Source: Pedobacter sp. MR2016-24 | Lineage (GTDB): Bacteria > Bacteroidota > Bacteroidia > Sphingobacteriales > Sphingobacteriaceae | Direction: 5' to 3' | Assembly (NCBI RefSeq): GCF_026239655.1 | Contig: NZ_JAPIVO010000003.1 | Span: 434,001 to 498,000 of the forward strand | DNA: 64,000 nt | Shown: positions 17,359-26,134 of the stretch, one piece after another | Layout of the letters: every line of letters begins with the position of its first letter | Position numbering within the stretch: position 1 is the stretch's first letter | The notes under the pieces: generated by a model | The model's database searches: none | What the model was told of the DNA's origin: nothing | What the model saw: only the letters and a program-made list of their open reading frames with translations | Program-made: the position numbers and the translations under genes

Positions 17359-19971
17359 CTAGTCTGACGTGATAAAATCGCTCAGATAACTACATTCATT
17401 GACTGCTTTTTGATAAAATGCCGTTTTTTTGTATTGTTGCATCTCACTGAAGTAGCTATTTTCTCTAAGCCGTTGAGCATATTGCTTTTCACGCTCAACA
17501 TAGCTATCATAATCGTCCATGAATGACGGATACACATGTTCTTTCTGCTCGCATTTGGCGGCCATAAAAGTACATTTCGCCTTCAATTCCGGATCATGAC
17601 TAAGCTCACGGGCTTCCAGATAATACTGTTTAGCCTGCGAAGCATTGATATAGTCACGGTCATAATAATAGAGTTGCTTCCGGCCAACGTCATTGATAGA
17701 CCAGCTGTAAGCGATCAGCCCCCATGAGTTACCATACATAGAGGTGTTATATAAACCATTGGCCAGCTGAAAGCAGGCAGTGCTATTTTTGGGATCCGAC
17801 CGTAGCTGGCTCTCCAGCTCAGCCATTTTCTGTGCGAAAGTGAGTTTCGTGTAACGTTTGCCGCCAAAATATTTGGGATAGTCGTTAATATCCACCATAA
17901 ATGGATCGCCCTGGTAGCTTTCGCCTTCGCTGTATACATCCTCTCCATTGTAAGGCTTAGTGATGATTTTCCTGTCTCTGATATGCTGAAACGCAGCTAC
18001 TGCATTGCTGTAACGGTGCTCACGCAAGGCGATAGTTCCCAGTAGCTCAAATAGATTGTCGGCTTTCACACGTTTCAGGCCATGGCTCAAAAAATCCAGA
18101 TACTGATCACCACTGACACCATTTTTCCAGTCAATGACTTGCTGAAGCTGGGCGCTGTGTAAATAATTATACCAAAAACCGGGCATTTCCGTAGATTTAT
18201 ACTTGTTGTCGACCGACAAGTCACTGTTCAACATAACAAGGGCTGCCCGGGCAGTATCTCCCTGGCGCAGGTAGGCAGGTGCCAGAACATGGGTGTAGAA
18301 GTTGCGCTGGGTAATTGCAAATTGGTTGTTATGATCGGACTTTTCATCGAGCCACTTTAAAGAAGGTAGCAATGCAACTTCATCTATTGCTTTGAGCTGT
18401 TTGATGTGCTGGGAAGATAACAGCAGCTTTACGATTTGTTTTTGATCATTGAGTTTTTGGCTGAGTCTCTGCCCATCTGATTTTTGGAGTGCAGCCAGTC
18501 CATCATCTGGCTTGTTCTGTATAAAGTATAAATAAGCAGAGGTTAAATCCCCTATTTGCGGTTCAGTATAGCGGCCATCGCTGCTCAGCTTGGTACAAAA
18601 GTTACGAAGTTTTTCAATGTGAGCTTCGTACTTCGTTTTTACGCTATCAGGCATAGCTACGAAAAAGCTGCCCTGAGGCAAAGATTTCGGGCCTGCTGCC
18701 TGGGGTTGCTGACTAAAATAAAACCATACTACAGCGAGCGCTCCGCTGAAAAGCAATGCCCCAGCCAATACTTTATAAACGGCTTTTCCTTCCTGCTTTT
18801 TAAATGCCAGTATGAACAGTATCCCCGCCAGTAGAATCGTTGCTGCAGCTACCCACAAGATCCATTTCTTTGATGCGGAATGAGCTTCCGGGCCCTTCTT
18901 GCTCAGCCCGGAGCGGTCACTGTAAAATTGATCGGTGTTATTGTTGAGGGCCGGGGTCAGGTAATATTGCTCTAACTTATTGATTTCCCGCAGCAATAAT
19001 ACGCCCACTAGTGATGATGTTGGCGCATTGTCATACACCTCCTCCAGATTATCGGTTTCAATTTCCGGGTTGGCAAAACCTTTGATGGCATACAGGTTTG
19101 CTTTTTCCCTGGGTGTTTGTGCCAGCTTGATCACCTGGTCAAATGGAGCATCAATATAATGGTAATTGCGGTAGGCCTGAAGTCTGCGTTCGGGATATCC
19201 TGCAAATACTTTGGAAAACAGGTATGCAGCCTGGATGGTATCACCGAGGCGGCGCTCCTCTCCTGCCTTTAAGGCCAGAGCCCAGCCCTTGATATGGCTT
19301 GATGATGATACCGTGGCAATATGCTGGTCAAATATTTTTTTTGCCTCCTCAAAATCACCTGCGTAATGATTTAATTTTTGAGCCTGGTAAAAATACCGCA
19401 GCTTCAAAAAACTATCATTCTCTTCCATTGCTGACTGTACCGCTGTCGCCGCTTCATCTTTGAGTCCTGCCGTGTCTACAGGTGCAGGTTCCCAATAGTT
19501 ATAATTGGACTGACCTAATAGTTCTGCCTCTACAGCAAACTGGTAATATTTTCTGGCATGATCATGCCCTGGTTCTTTGAGGCTGATAAAGAAGCTGTTG
19601 CTTGTTAAACTATCTGCTGCTGCCGGATCCTGTTCGAAAAAGTGGAAAGCCCGCTCTTTGCCGGCACTGTCCAAATGGTACATGATCTTTTCTACATCTG
19701 CTGGCTTTACGTCCGCTCCTAAGTACTTTGCCCATTCAGCTGAGTTGATGGCGGCTTCACTTGCCGGTTCTTCATCCCCATAAGTAAACTTATAGTCTGT
19801 AAAATAAAAAGCGCCGTATTCCTTCTGCCCCTGGATATCGGGATGAAAGAAAGAGGTGTAATAATCGTAGGGATCGGGCTCGTCCGCGCAGGCCATAATG
19901 ATGGCCACGCTCATCAGGCACAAGCCGGTAATACTAACGAAATACAGCAGCAGTTTTGGCAAGGTCTTCAT
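17359..19971 (-). CDS. large envelope lipoprotein with helical (TPR-like) repeats, unknown function
   Basis: 870 residues. The N-terminus has a hydrophobic signal ending in a lipobox-like IIMAC (Cys28). Long helical regions rich in Tyr/Ala pairs resemble tetratricopeptide repeats (for example FDQHIATVSSSSHIKGW, ACFQLANGLYNTS). Two adjacent membrane segments lie near residues 370-392 and 401-420 (WILWVAAATILLAGILF, LAGALLFSGALAVVWF). It thus has periplasmic N- and C-terminal parts separated by a membrane hairpin, an unusual layout. The start overlaps the end of the upstream lipoprotein gene by 38 bases, so the two are a unit. I do not recognise the family. Confidence 0.75.
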   Translation of the reverse strand: MKTLPKLLLYFVSITGLCLMSVAIIMACADEPDPYDYYTSFFHPDIQGQKEYGAFYFTDYKFTYGDEEPASEAAINSAEWAKYLGADVKPADVEKIMYHLDSAGKERAFHFFEQDPAAADSLTSNSFFISLKEPGHDHARKYYQFAVEAELLGQSNYNYWEPAPVDTAGLKDEAATAVQSAMEENDSFLKLRYFYQAQKLNHYAGDFEEAKKIFDQHIATVSSSSHIKGWALALKAGEERRLGDTIQAAYLFSKVFAGYPERRLQAYRNYHYIDAPFDQVIKLAQTPREKANLYAIKGFANPEIETDNLEEVYDNAPTSSLVGVLLLREINKLEQYYLTPALNNNTDQFYSDRSGLSKKGPEAHSASKKWILWVAAATILLAGILFILAFKKQEGKAVYKVLAGALLFSGALAVVWFYFSQQPQAAGPKSLPQGSFFVAMPDSVKTKYEAHIEKLRNFCTKLSSDGRYTEPQIGDLTSAYLYFIQNKPDDGLAALQKSDGQRLSQKLNDQKQIVKLLLSSQHIKQLKAIDEVALLPSLKWLDEKSDHNNQFAITQRNFYTHVLAPAYLRQGDTARAALVMLNSDLSVDNKYKSTEMPGFWYNYLHSAQLQQVIDWKNGVSGDQYLDFLSHGLKRVKADNLFELLGTIALREHRYSNAVAAFQHIRDRKIITKPYNGEDVYSEGESYQGDPFMVDINDYPKYFGGKRYTKLTFAQKMAELESQLRSDPKNSTACFQLANGLYNTSMYGNSWGLIAYSWSINDVGRKQLYYYDRDYINASQAKQYYLEARELSHDPELKAKCTFMAAKCEQKEHVYPSFMDDYDSYVEREKQYAQRLRENSYFSEMQQYKKTAFYQKAVNECSYLSDFITSD

Positions 19972-20965
19972 AGGTGTAGTGTTTAAGCGTTGGTTCGTCG
20001 AGGTGAAAATAAATGATTTTTAACGTATCTGATGGTAAATATTGCTGAATGTAGCTGGCAGCAGCAAACAACTGGTCAGCAGACAGTCGCTCCAGCCTGA
20101 TCTCATCCCCGCGCAATAAACCAAATGCGGGCAGATCTTTTTGCAAGGTGTAAAGGTTGTTGCCCCCTGGTTTAAAAGTTTGGTGATCTGTAAAGTTCCC
20201 GGAGCCCAGTCTCTTGGCGATCCCTGCATATTGTTTGTGCCTGAATACCACCGCCCAGCTGAATAAAGGCAGCCCCACATCGAGTGGTACAGGATAATTA
20301 CCTAAGTTCTTACCTGCATATTTTTCCAGTTCTTCTTGCTCCAGTATTGAATTCTGATCTCCATATTTGCGCAGGTTACCCATATTGTAACACATCAGCA
20401 TCGCGCGGTCAACCGGTGGTATACCATTTCTTGCCTGATATTTGAGCTGATGCAGGCGGAGCGTAGCAGACAGGATCTTGTTTTTCAGCTTTGGGTTGGA
20501 TTTGATCCGGCGCAGCAGGTAGAAATAATTATCCCGGGTACTTCGCGTCCAGTCGCAATCGATCTGCAGTTCCTGATAAGATAGCTTCCCGGAAGGTTTG
20601 ATCCGGCCTTCTACGTAATAAACAATCTTAGCAGCGAGGTCATCCAATTGCCGCGGATTTTGGTTTTTAAGCACATCATTAACAATAAATACAACAGGAA
20701 TGAGCTGGATGGAATCAGGCAATGCTGATTTGAAGCTGACCGGCGATACAGGCTGAGGCCCATTGTCGCCATAATCCACATCCATTAACCGCACATAAAG
20801 TTCCTTACTATGCAGGGCATTCACGTATTTACTTTCCAGCGGATTGTTTTCATAGACTGTTTTCCAGTAATAAAAGCTGGTGCTGACTACCCTGTCTCTG
20901 CGACAGGAAACCAGGAAAAACAGGATCAATCCTGTGAGCAATAGGATCAGTTTCGGCATCTTCAT
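19934..20965 (-). CDS. lipoprotein with DUF3142-like (TIM-barrel-type) domain
   Basis: 343 residues with a lipoprotein signal ending FFLVSC (Cys21). The body contains LQIDCDWTRSTRDNYFYLLRRI and IDCDW/YLPSDTLKIIYFHLDE patterns like DUF3142 proteins, which are predicted barrel-fold glycan-active or glycan-binding proteins. The overlap of 38 bases with the following gene implies coupled translation of an envelope protein pair. The second in-frame ATG at 20959 is an alternative start. Substrate unknown. Confidence 0.7.
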   Translation of the reverse strand: MKMPKLILLLTGLILFFLVSCRRDRVVSTSFYYWKTVYENNPLESKYVNALHSKELYVRLMDVDYGDNGPQPVSPVSFKSALPDSIQLIPVVFIVNDVLKNQNPRQLDDLAAKIVYYVEGRIKPSGKLSYQELQIDCDWTRSTRDNYFYLLRRIKSNPKLKNKILSATLRLHQLKYQARNGIPPVDRAMLMCYNMGNLRKYGDQNSILEQEELEKYAGKNLGNYPVPLDVGLPLFSWAVVFRHKQYAGIAKRLGSGNFTDHQTFKPGGNNLYTLQKDLPAFGLLRGDEIRLERLSADQLFAAASYIQQYLPSDTLKIIYFHLDEPTLKHYTYEDLAKTAAVFR

Positions 20966-20995
20966 ACAGTTCAGTGCGGCATATGAGTGATAAAT

Positions 20996-21028
20996 TAAAT
21001 CTATGCAGAACCATACCTGATTAACAAA
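20996..21028 (-). promoter_or_regulatory. Bacteroidota-type promoter for the 20965-17359 pair
   Basis: On the minus strand TTTG (21028-21025) is followed after 21 bases by TAGATTTA (21003-20996), a 7 of 8 match to the TAnnTTTG -7 element. It lies about 30 bases before the ATG at 20965. Spacing and placement fit the sigma-ABfr consensus. Confidence 0.45.
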
Positions 21029-21139
21029 CCTTGATCGTGATTGTTGGCCAAATGCAAATTATTATCTGGAAATTAAACATCTTGCTGATTCGAATGTTAT
21101 CCTGTCAGAAACTATGCGACTTTCTTCACTGTATCCTAT

Positions 21140-21586
21140 ATGAAAAAAACGATTTGTTTATTCTTTTTGCTGGCAGTTATACTACAAGCCACAGCTCAAA
21201 CTAAAACGGCGGGAGCACCAACTTTACCAGTGCGGACGGGGCAGCATTCCTTCACCATTCAATGGATTACATTTGAAAAAGGGAACAAACCAGGAACAGT
21301 AATGATCCGGAAAATCGGAGATAATGAATATAGTATTGAAGGTGAGCAAAGGGACAAGCTTAAAAACGACTATGTAACGATAAAAGGTACCTTTTTGGCA
21401 AAGGGAAGAGAACTCAAGTTCAATGGAAAAATTGTATCACAGGTCTCCTATGTCAATAATGGGAAGCCCTGCGAAAGTACCGGCCTGGTTATTTTTAAAG
21501 CTTCCGGAAAACGCAAATACTGGCGCTTACAGCAGATGCTTAATTGTGATGGCAGTTCAACAGATTATATAGACATATTCTTTTGA
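21140..21586 (+). CDS. small secreted protein of unknown function
   Basis: 148 residues with a clear signal peptide (MKKTICLFFLLAVILQATAQ, cleavage after TAQ likely). The mature part is strand-rich (FTIQWITFEKGNKPGTVMI, EFKFNGKI-type strands) with two cysteines, in GKPCEST and MLNCDGS, that could pair. It is probably a small periplasmic or outer-membrane-associated beta-sandwich. It is monocistronic and divergent from the 20965 gene. Family not recognised. Confidence 0.7.
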   Translation: MKKTICLFFLLAVILQATAQTKTAGAPTLPVRTGQHSFTIQWITFEKGNKPGTVMIRKIGDNEYSIEGEQRDKLKNDYVTIKGTFLAKGRELKFNGKIVSQVSYVNNGKPCESTGLVIFKASGKRKYWRLQQMLNCDGSSTDYIDIFF

Positions 21587-21952
21587 TCAATCTTTTTAAC
21601 CTGACAACGATCAGCCTCTATTTGATATTTAGCATAGCTTGAAATTCAAATGAATTTGTATACTATAACTTGGTCAAGACCTGCTTCATCAACCTGAACC
21701 GTCTTAACCTCTCCTTCCGCCAGGATGAATGTCTGATCATAAATTTGTAAAAACGATATTTCAGCACGTAGGCTTTCTTTTCAGCACTTATTGGGGTCAT
21801 TGATATTTATAAACTAGAGTTCAGCATGTGTCGCGAACAGATATACAGCAATTGAAATGGAGGATTGTTTCTTTATAGTCAGAAAGAAAACAACCCTCAC
21901 ATTTCTGAGCGCTAAAATTAGCTTGATCTTAAATGAGGATTTCTATCAGCGG
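21587..21952. other. 366-base interval without a convincing gene
   Basis: It lies between convergent gene ends (21586 on plus, 21953 on minus). The only structure seen is an imperfect hairpin at 21860-21898 (GAGGATTGTTTCTTT pairing with AAAGAAAACAACCCTC, one mismatch and one bulge), which could terminate the minus-strand gene. The rest shows nothing I can support. Confidence 0.4.
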
Positions 21953-22162
21953 TTAACTGGTATGACAAAAATTCGAACAGGTTTTACAGCCATTAGAATT
22001 TATATATATTGTTTTTGCCTCAGCTATAGCAGAGATACACATCGAGAATTCTCCCAGATACAACCTGTGATCCGGATGAGGCAAATAAGTACAGTCTTCA
22101 CTGTGGACTTCATGATCACCCGTATTTGTCTGGGCATTTTTATTTACGTAGTACTTCTTCAT
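21953..22162 (-). CDS. small Cys/His-rich conserved protein
   Basis: 69 residues from the ATG at 22162: MKKYYVNKNAQTNTGDHEVH, then the cysteines of EDCTYLP and MCISAIAEAK, and the end NGCKTCSNFCHTS. Four of the five cysteines plus several histidines are in positions expected for a metal site. Small proteins starting KKYYVNKN and ending CxxCxxxCHTS are common and uncharacterised in Bacteroidota. A longer frame up to 22264 exists, but the family normally begins at this ATG. Confidence 0.7.
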   Translation of the reverse strand: MKKYYVNKNAQTNTGDHEVHSEDCTYLPHPDHRLYLGEFSMCISAIAEAKTIYINSNGCKTCSNFCHTS

Positions 22163-22232
22163 AACGGTTGTGGTTGTTACGGCAAAAGTATCCATGTAAA
22201 CAGACCCTTTATTACGGGATCCCGTAATCAGA

Positions 22233-22901
22233 TCAGATAATTTTTTTATCCTTACAGTAAGCAACCAACTGCTCGTTACTGGAGATATTTAATGAGGTCT
22301 TGATAGAGCTGAGTCGTTTTTCAACGCTGCTTAAGCCTGCAGGTTTGATATTATTTTCCTGTAAATAGGCAGGGATATTTTTTTGCGGCGTTCCGTTACA
22401 GAGCAGTTTGATGATCTGGATATCGTAAGTCTTAAAGTCGTAAGAGTTTTCTACTCTTTTCTTGCGCATCAAATCTGCGGAGCGGTATTTCTTATTGTTC
22501 GCAACAGCATCTACGGCACGTCTGAGATCTTCTGCATCATAACGCGCTTTACGAACATAGCCATCAATATCTAAGTCAGTGAACAGCTGGTCTACAATAT
22601 TCAGGTTACTTTCAACAGAAAAAACAATCACCTTAACACTTGGCTGTAGCAGTTTAACTGCTTTGATCAATTCCCTTCCCCCCTTTATTTGTTGGATATT
22701 CTTGTCTTCGTCAAATGATAAGTCGGTAATCAATAAATCAAAAGGCTGTCCTTTGGAAAGGGCTATTTGAAAAAGCTCCAGTGCTTCATCACAGTAAGTC
22801 CTGAATTCTTTCTGGCTAACACCTACATCATCAAGCGTTTTACGCAAAGAAATATTAGCGTGTTCCCAGTCTTCTGCTATCAATACTTTTTTAAACATCA
22901 T
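22233..22901 (-). CDS. response regulator with LuxR/NarL-type output
   Basis: 222 residues. The N-terminal receiver domain has KVLIAEDWEHA, the phospho-acceptor Asp in LLITDLSFDED (about residue 60), VIVFSVE and the Lys of VRKARYD. The C-terminal helix-turn-helix region runs from YDIQIIKLLCNG to SSVEKRLSSIKTSL, related to NarL-type but somewhat divergent. The gene is 10 bases after the histidine kinase gene, its obvious partner. Targets are unknown. Confidence 0.88.
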   Translation of the reverse strand: MMFKKVLIAEDWEHANISLRKTLDDVGVSQKEFRTYCDEALELFQIALSKGQPFDLLITDLSFDEDKNIQQIKGGRELIKAVKLLQPSVKVIVFSVESNLNIVDQLFTDLDIDGYVRKARYDAEDLRRAVDAVANNKKYRSADLMRKKRVENSYDFKTYDIQIIKLLCNGTPQKNIPAYLQENNIKPAGLSSVEKRLSSIKTSLNISSNEQLVAYCKDKKII

Positions 22902-22911
22902 TCAGTATATT

Positions 22912-24594
22912 TTAATGAATAGGGAATGATATGTTGATTTCAAGTCCCTTGGTTACGGTACGATCAAAAGTAATAGTACCCCGAATACTTTTAATACGGT
23001 TTTCCGTATTTGTCAGACCATTTTTCTTGGCACTGCCGTTCAGGCCCACCCCATTGTCTGCATACAGAATATTTATGCAATGATCTACCTTTTCAAATTT
23101 CAACACCACAGAGTCTGCCTTGCTGTGTTTTTTCATATTGGTCATCAGCTCCTGCAACACGTCAAAAACTTCAATCTTGCACTTACCTTCAACTTTTTCC
23201 CATAATTCTTCTTCGTTGCTAACGATCAGGATTTCAGTTGCTGATGAAGAATAAGATTGCAGCATTTCGGACAGTTGTTCTGCATAGTGCTCGTCGGGAT
23301 TTAAGTCTTTTTCGTAAGAGATATCGCGCGATACGTTATAAAGGTCTTCCAACTTGTCCAATAATTCTTCCTTATCAAAAACGGGTCTGTTCTCTACCTC
23401 AGACATCACATGGTAAACCTTATTGGCAACCCTGTCGTGAATTTTCTTCACGTACTTAAGTTCGGTATTTTTGACTTCCAGCTCCTTTTCCTGCTGCAGG
23501 ATCTTTTTTCTCTTCCTATACCATAGATAACTTAAGATGAACAGGAGTACCAGTACACCTAAGGCAAACGACTGCAGGACTATCCTGTTTCTCTTCTGAA
23601 TGTTTTCTGTCTGCGCTTTGAGGAAATCTGCCTTATGTTTTTCCGTTTCGTAGCGTATCAGTGCAAATTGGTTCTTGGCAGCACTGCGGGCGGTCTGCAG
23701 GCTATCACTGAGATGATAAAAACTATCAAAATATACTTTAGATTCTTTAGGCGGACTCAGTTGTACCAACATCTGAAGTGCAGCCAGCCGGTCATCGGCA
23801 CTGTTAATTGCCTTAGCCACCTGATATCTCTTATCCGCATAGGATAAGGCCACATCCAGCTTTTTTGTTGCATAATATTCAGCCAGGTGAGTATAACTTG
23901 AATTTTGCCCCCATAGATCCTTTTCTTGCTGCCGAATCCGCAACGCCTTTAAATAATCAGATACGGGGTTATATTGAGGATCCTGAAGCCATTTCGTATA
24001 GGCCTGATTGGTGAGCATCCTTGCGAAGTCTTTCCTGGCAAGACCGGGCACTTTCAGGATTTCCTCGTATATTTTTAAAGCGGCTTTATAGTCTTTTAGC
24101 TTCTGGTAAGTAAGTGCTTTATTGTTGAGCAGAATCCGGGTTTCCGACGAATCCGGAGATAGGGAAATCGCTGAATCGTAAAATTCCAGCGCTTGCTGAA
24201 ACACATCCAGTTTATGCGTCACCATTGCCAGGTTGTTTAGATTGGAGCTGATATATACATGCTGTCTTTTTTGCGATGAATCAAAAAAGGGTATTGCCTG
24301 CAATGAAATCTCCTGTGCACCAAAATAATCTCCCTTATCATTAGAGATGATGCCCATGTTCACTAAACATTTGCCTGCACCAAGGCTATCCTTTTGCTGC
24401 AGGAACAAGTCTTTGGCTTTGTTAAAATAAAGAAATGCGCTGTCTGACTTACCTTTATCAAGGTATTCGTAAGCTACATCAAAGAATTCGTTTTGTTCCT
24501 TTTTTTCCTTCTTGATTGTTTTAGTACAGGAGAAAAGCAGGAACAGTACAAATGAGAATAGAACGTGATTTTTCAAGCGCTTAATTTTCACCAA
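22912..24594 (-). CDS. TPR-containing membrane histidine kinase
   Basis: 560 residues. Lipoprotein-like N-terminus (SFVLFLLFSC), about six TPR-like repeats to residue 310, one membrane segment (IVLQSFALGVLVLLFILSYL), a coiled coil, a HisKA_3-type helix (KIHDRVANKVYHVM) with a candidate phospho-His, and a HATPase domain with LQELMTNMKKHSKAD, ADNGVGL and GLTNTENRI. This is the common Bacteroidota TPR kinase that works with a LuxR-type regulator, encoded next. No ATG exists near the start; TTG at 24594 or the adjacent GTG is used. Confidence 0.88.
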   Translation of the reverse strand: MVKIKRLKNHVLFSFVLFLLFSCTKTIKKEKKEQNEFFDVAYEYLDKGKSDSAFLYFNKAKDLFLQQKDSLGAGKCLVNMGIISNDKGDYFGAQEISLQAIPFFDSSQKRQHVYISSNLNNLAMVTHKLDVFQQALEFYDSAISLSPDSSETRILLNNKALTYQKLKDYKAALKIYEEILKVPGLARKDFARMLTNQAYTKWLQDPQYNPVSDYLKALRIRQQEKDLWGQNSSYTHLAEYYATKKLDVALSYADKRYQVAKAINSADDRLAALQMLVQLSPPKESKVYFDSFYHLSDSLQTARSAAKNQFALIRYETEKHKADFLKAQTENIQKRNRIVLQSFALGVLVLLFILSYLWYRKRKKILQQEKELEVKNTELKYVKKIHDRVANKVYHVMSEVENRPVFDKEELLDKLEDLYNVSRDISYEKDLNPDEHYAEQLSEMLQSYSSSATEILIVSNEEELWEKVEGKCKIEVFDVLQELMTNMKKHSKADSVVLKFEKVDHCINILYADNGVGLNGSAKKNGLTNTENRIKSIRGTITFDRTVTKGLEINISFPIH

Positions 24595-24686
24595 ATTAAT
24601 GAATAATTTTAGCGTTAATTTTATTTATTTGACACTTTTTATTATAAACTAATTGTTTCAACAAAATAATGGTAGAAAAAGAAAAA

Positions 24687-24707
24687 CAGGGCGGTTCTGC
24701 CGCCCTG
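24687..24707 (-). terminator. intrinsic terminator, probably bidirectional
   Basis: CAGGGCGG (24687-24694) and CCGCCCTG (24700-24707) form a perfect GC-rich stem with loop TTCTG. On the minus strand it is followed directly by TTTTTCTTTTT, a classic T-tract, 32 bases after the stop of the 53-residue gene. On the plus strand TGATTTTT follows. Confidence 0.85.
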
Positions 24708-24738
24708 TGATTTTTATATAACTTTTCTTTGAATTGTA

Positions 24739-24900
24739 CTAGTTATTTTTTGGTGGAGGGATGTGTCCGTGGTCTCCGCCTGTATCACCACCGTCATCCT
24801 GAGTAGACATAGGAGGTCCATCATTGGTATTTGTATTGTTAGAATCAGATGGACATCCAAGTCCAAGAAGCATAGCGATTATTAATTGAAAGAACATCAT
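24739..24900 (-). CDS. 53-residue putative lipopeptide
   Basis: A short gene starting with two ATGs (24900, 24897). Hydrophobic start MMFFQLIIAMLLGLG, then Cys16 in GLGCPSDSNN as a possible lipidation site, and a low-complexity tail rich in Asn, Thr, Asp, Gly and Pro (DDGGDTGGDHGH, IPPPKNN). It is supported by the strong terminator behind it (24687-24707). It is short and of simple composition, and the function is unknown. Confidence 0.6.
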   Translation of the reverse strand: MMFFQLIIAMLLGLGCPSDSNNTNTNDGPPMSTQDDGGDTGGDHGHIPPPKNN

Positions 24901-24932
24901 TCAAAAATTTAGAATTGAAATACGATGTAGTT

Positions 24933-24984
24933 CCCCACGACCATTCGTGGGGGCTGCTACGGTTGTAAATCAGAAGGCCTTCTG
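24933..24984. other. two short hairpins beside the tRNA-like sequence
   Basis: CCCCACGA (24933-24940) pairs with TCGTGGGG (24945-24952) around a CCAT loop, and CAGAAGGCCTTCTG (24971-24984) is a perfect palindrome. Together with the tRNA-like block at 24993-25059 they suggest a structured RNA transcribed on the minus strand, or clustered recombination sites. Confidence 0.35.
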
Positions 24985-24992
24985 AAATTTTT

Positions 24993-25059
24993 GGGAAGTA
25001 TGAGAGTCGAACGCGGGAGCTGATAACTGCTTCCCAAACCGGTCATGAACTACCGCGCC
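24993..25059 (-). other. decayed tRNA-like sequence
   Basis: Read on the minus strand it begins GGCGCGGTAGTTCATGACCG, which resembles a tRNA acceptor strand plus D-arm (A-box TAGTTCATGACCGG). Further on comes GTTCGACTC, an exact match to the T-loop consensus GTTCRANNC. In between, GGGAAGC and GCTCCC could form part of an anticodon stem. The acceptor ends do not pair and the T-stem has only two pairs, so it is not a functional tRNA. It lies at the left edge of the AT-rich accessory region, where tRNA remnants are often left by integration. Confidence 0.4.
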
Positions 25060-25171
25060 TTTCTCTCTTTATGAAATCTGTTTTGTACATTTAAACCCTG
25101 ATAGCGAATCAAAGTCTGAACTGATTTCTTATGCAAACATAGGGGGATGTAATTGATTAATTATCAGCGGA

Positions 25172-25233
25172 TTCCGAAGATTCCATTAATTCCATTGGAA
25201 TTCCATCGATTCCAAAAGAATTCCAATAGTTCC
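25172..25233. repeat. array of seven TTCC(A) units with helical spacing
   Basis: TTCC starts at 25172, 25181, 25190, 25201, 25210, 25221 and 25230, giving steps of 9, 9, 11, 9, 11 and 9 bases; six of the seven are TTCCA. The mean step is close to one DNA helical turn. It ends 26 bases before the TTG start of the gene at 25259, the position of a regulator-binding region. Confidence 0.6.
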
Positions 25234-25258
25234 ATTTAACGACTAGCTCTCCACAGAT

Positions 25259-26020
25259 TTGAAAAGTTTTGAAACGTATAAAGAAGAAGTAATTCTTGAT
25301 TATAAAGCGAAAAAAGAAAAGGGATTATTACCTTTTAATTTGCAGAATCCTACCCCTGCAAAAATCAAAAGAGAGTGTATTGATATATTTCCAACGAGGC
25401 ATTTAAAAGCCCATGAGTTTACCTTTCCAGCACTTTTTGGAGACAAGGATAATGCGGCAGATTATCTGAGTGCATTTGAGAATTCTGATCCTGATATCTT
25501 TAGGCCATTGAATACTTTTTTGCGCAGAGATACGAAAGTTGGTACCAACGACAGGAATGTTTATTTGCTGGCATGGTTAATAGGATTTGAGTCAGAAACT
25601 TCAGATGGAACATTAGTACGAGACCAGGGAAAACCTCCCGGCACTACTCCACCTCCATTCGACTTCAAAAGACTCATTTTGCCAGTAATAATTGTTATTG
25701 GCGTAATTATATTCATAAAAGTTATTTGGCCCAAAGATGAATGTATGTACTGGGACGGGGATCAATATCAAACCATAGCATGCGAACAAAAAGCTGATGG
25801 GATAGTTATCGTTAATCTGGATACTTTCAGAAGAGCGCACTTGAAAAGGATTAAAAATCTCGAATCTATTAAGCTCAGAGATATTGGAAAAGTTCACTAT
25901 TCTACAGTGGGTGGTGTGCCCGAATTTTATACGATGGGCGGCGAGAATCCAGCTGATACGGCTAAAAGGCTATTACCTTTAACCAGAGGCATGTATGAGA
26001 AATATATAAACAAGAAATAA
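25259..26020 (+). CDS. single-TM protein of unknown function
   Basis: 253 residues from a TTG; no nearby ATG is in frame, so the exact start is uncertain and 5' loss is possible. The N-terminal 135 residues are soluble and mixed helical. A Pro-rich hinge (GKPPGTTPPPFDF) leads into one membrane segment (LILPVIIVIGVIIFIKVIW, about 140-158). The remaining 95 residues are probably periplasmic and carry two cysteines (DECMYWDG, IACEQK). It is AT-rich, on the plus strand, and followed by a second unknown membrane gene. Family not recognised. Confidence 0.6.
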   Translation: MKSFETYKEEVILDYKAKKEKGLLPFNLQNPTPAKIKRECIDIFPTRHLKAHEFTFPALFGDKDNAADYLSAFENSDPDIFRPLNTFLRRDTKVGTNDRNVYLLAWLIGFESETSDGTLVRDQGKPPGTTPPPFDFKRLILPVIIVIGVIIFIKVIWPKDECMYWDGDQYQTIACEQKADGIVIVNLDTFRRAHLKRIKNLESIKLRDIGKVHYSTVGGVPEFYTMGGENPADTAKRLLPLTRGMYEKYINKK

Positions 26021-26134
26021 AAAAATCACCTCAATCTTACTATACTCACCAAATCTCCCTCACTATTAATCTCCTAATCTCCACATGAATAATATTTGAA
26101 TTTACTAATAAAAACCTAAATTATACATTGAGAA

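Noticed and set aside
21857-22240. 127-residue plus-strand frame
   Set aside because: Lies antisense to the well-supported 69-residue Cys/His gene at 21953-22162 and has no family features.
24993-25059. A functional tRNA gene
   Set aside because: The acceptor ends do not pair and the T-stem has only two of five pairs, although the T-loop consensus is present.
25172-25233. A CRISPR array
   Set aside because: Repeat unit is only 4-5 bases with 4-7 base gaps; there are no 20-40 base repeats or spacers and no cas genes.
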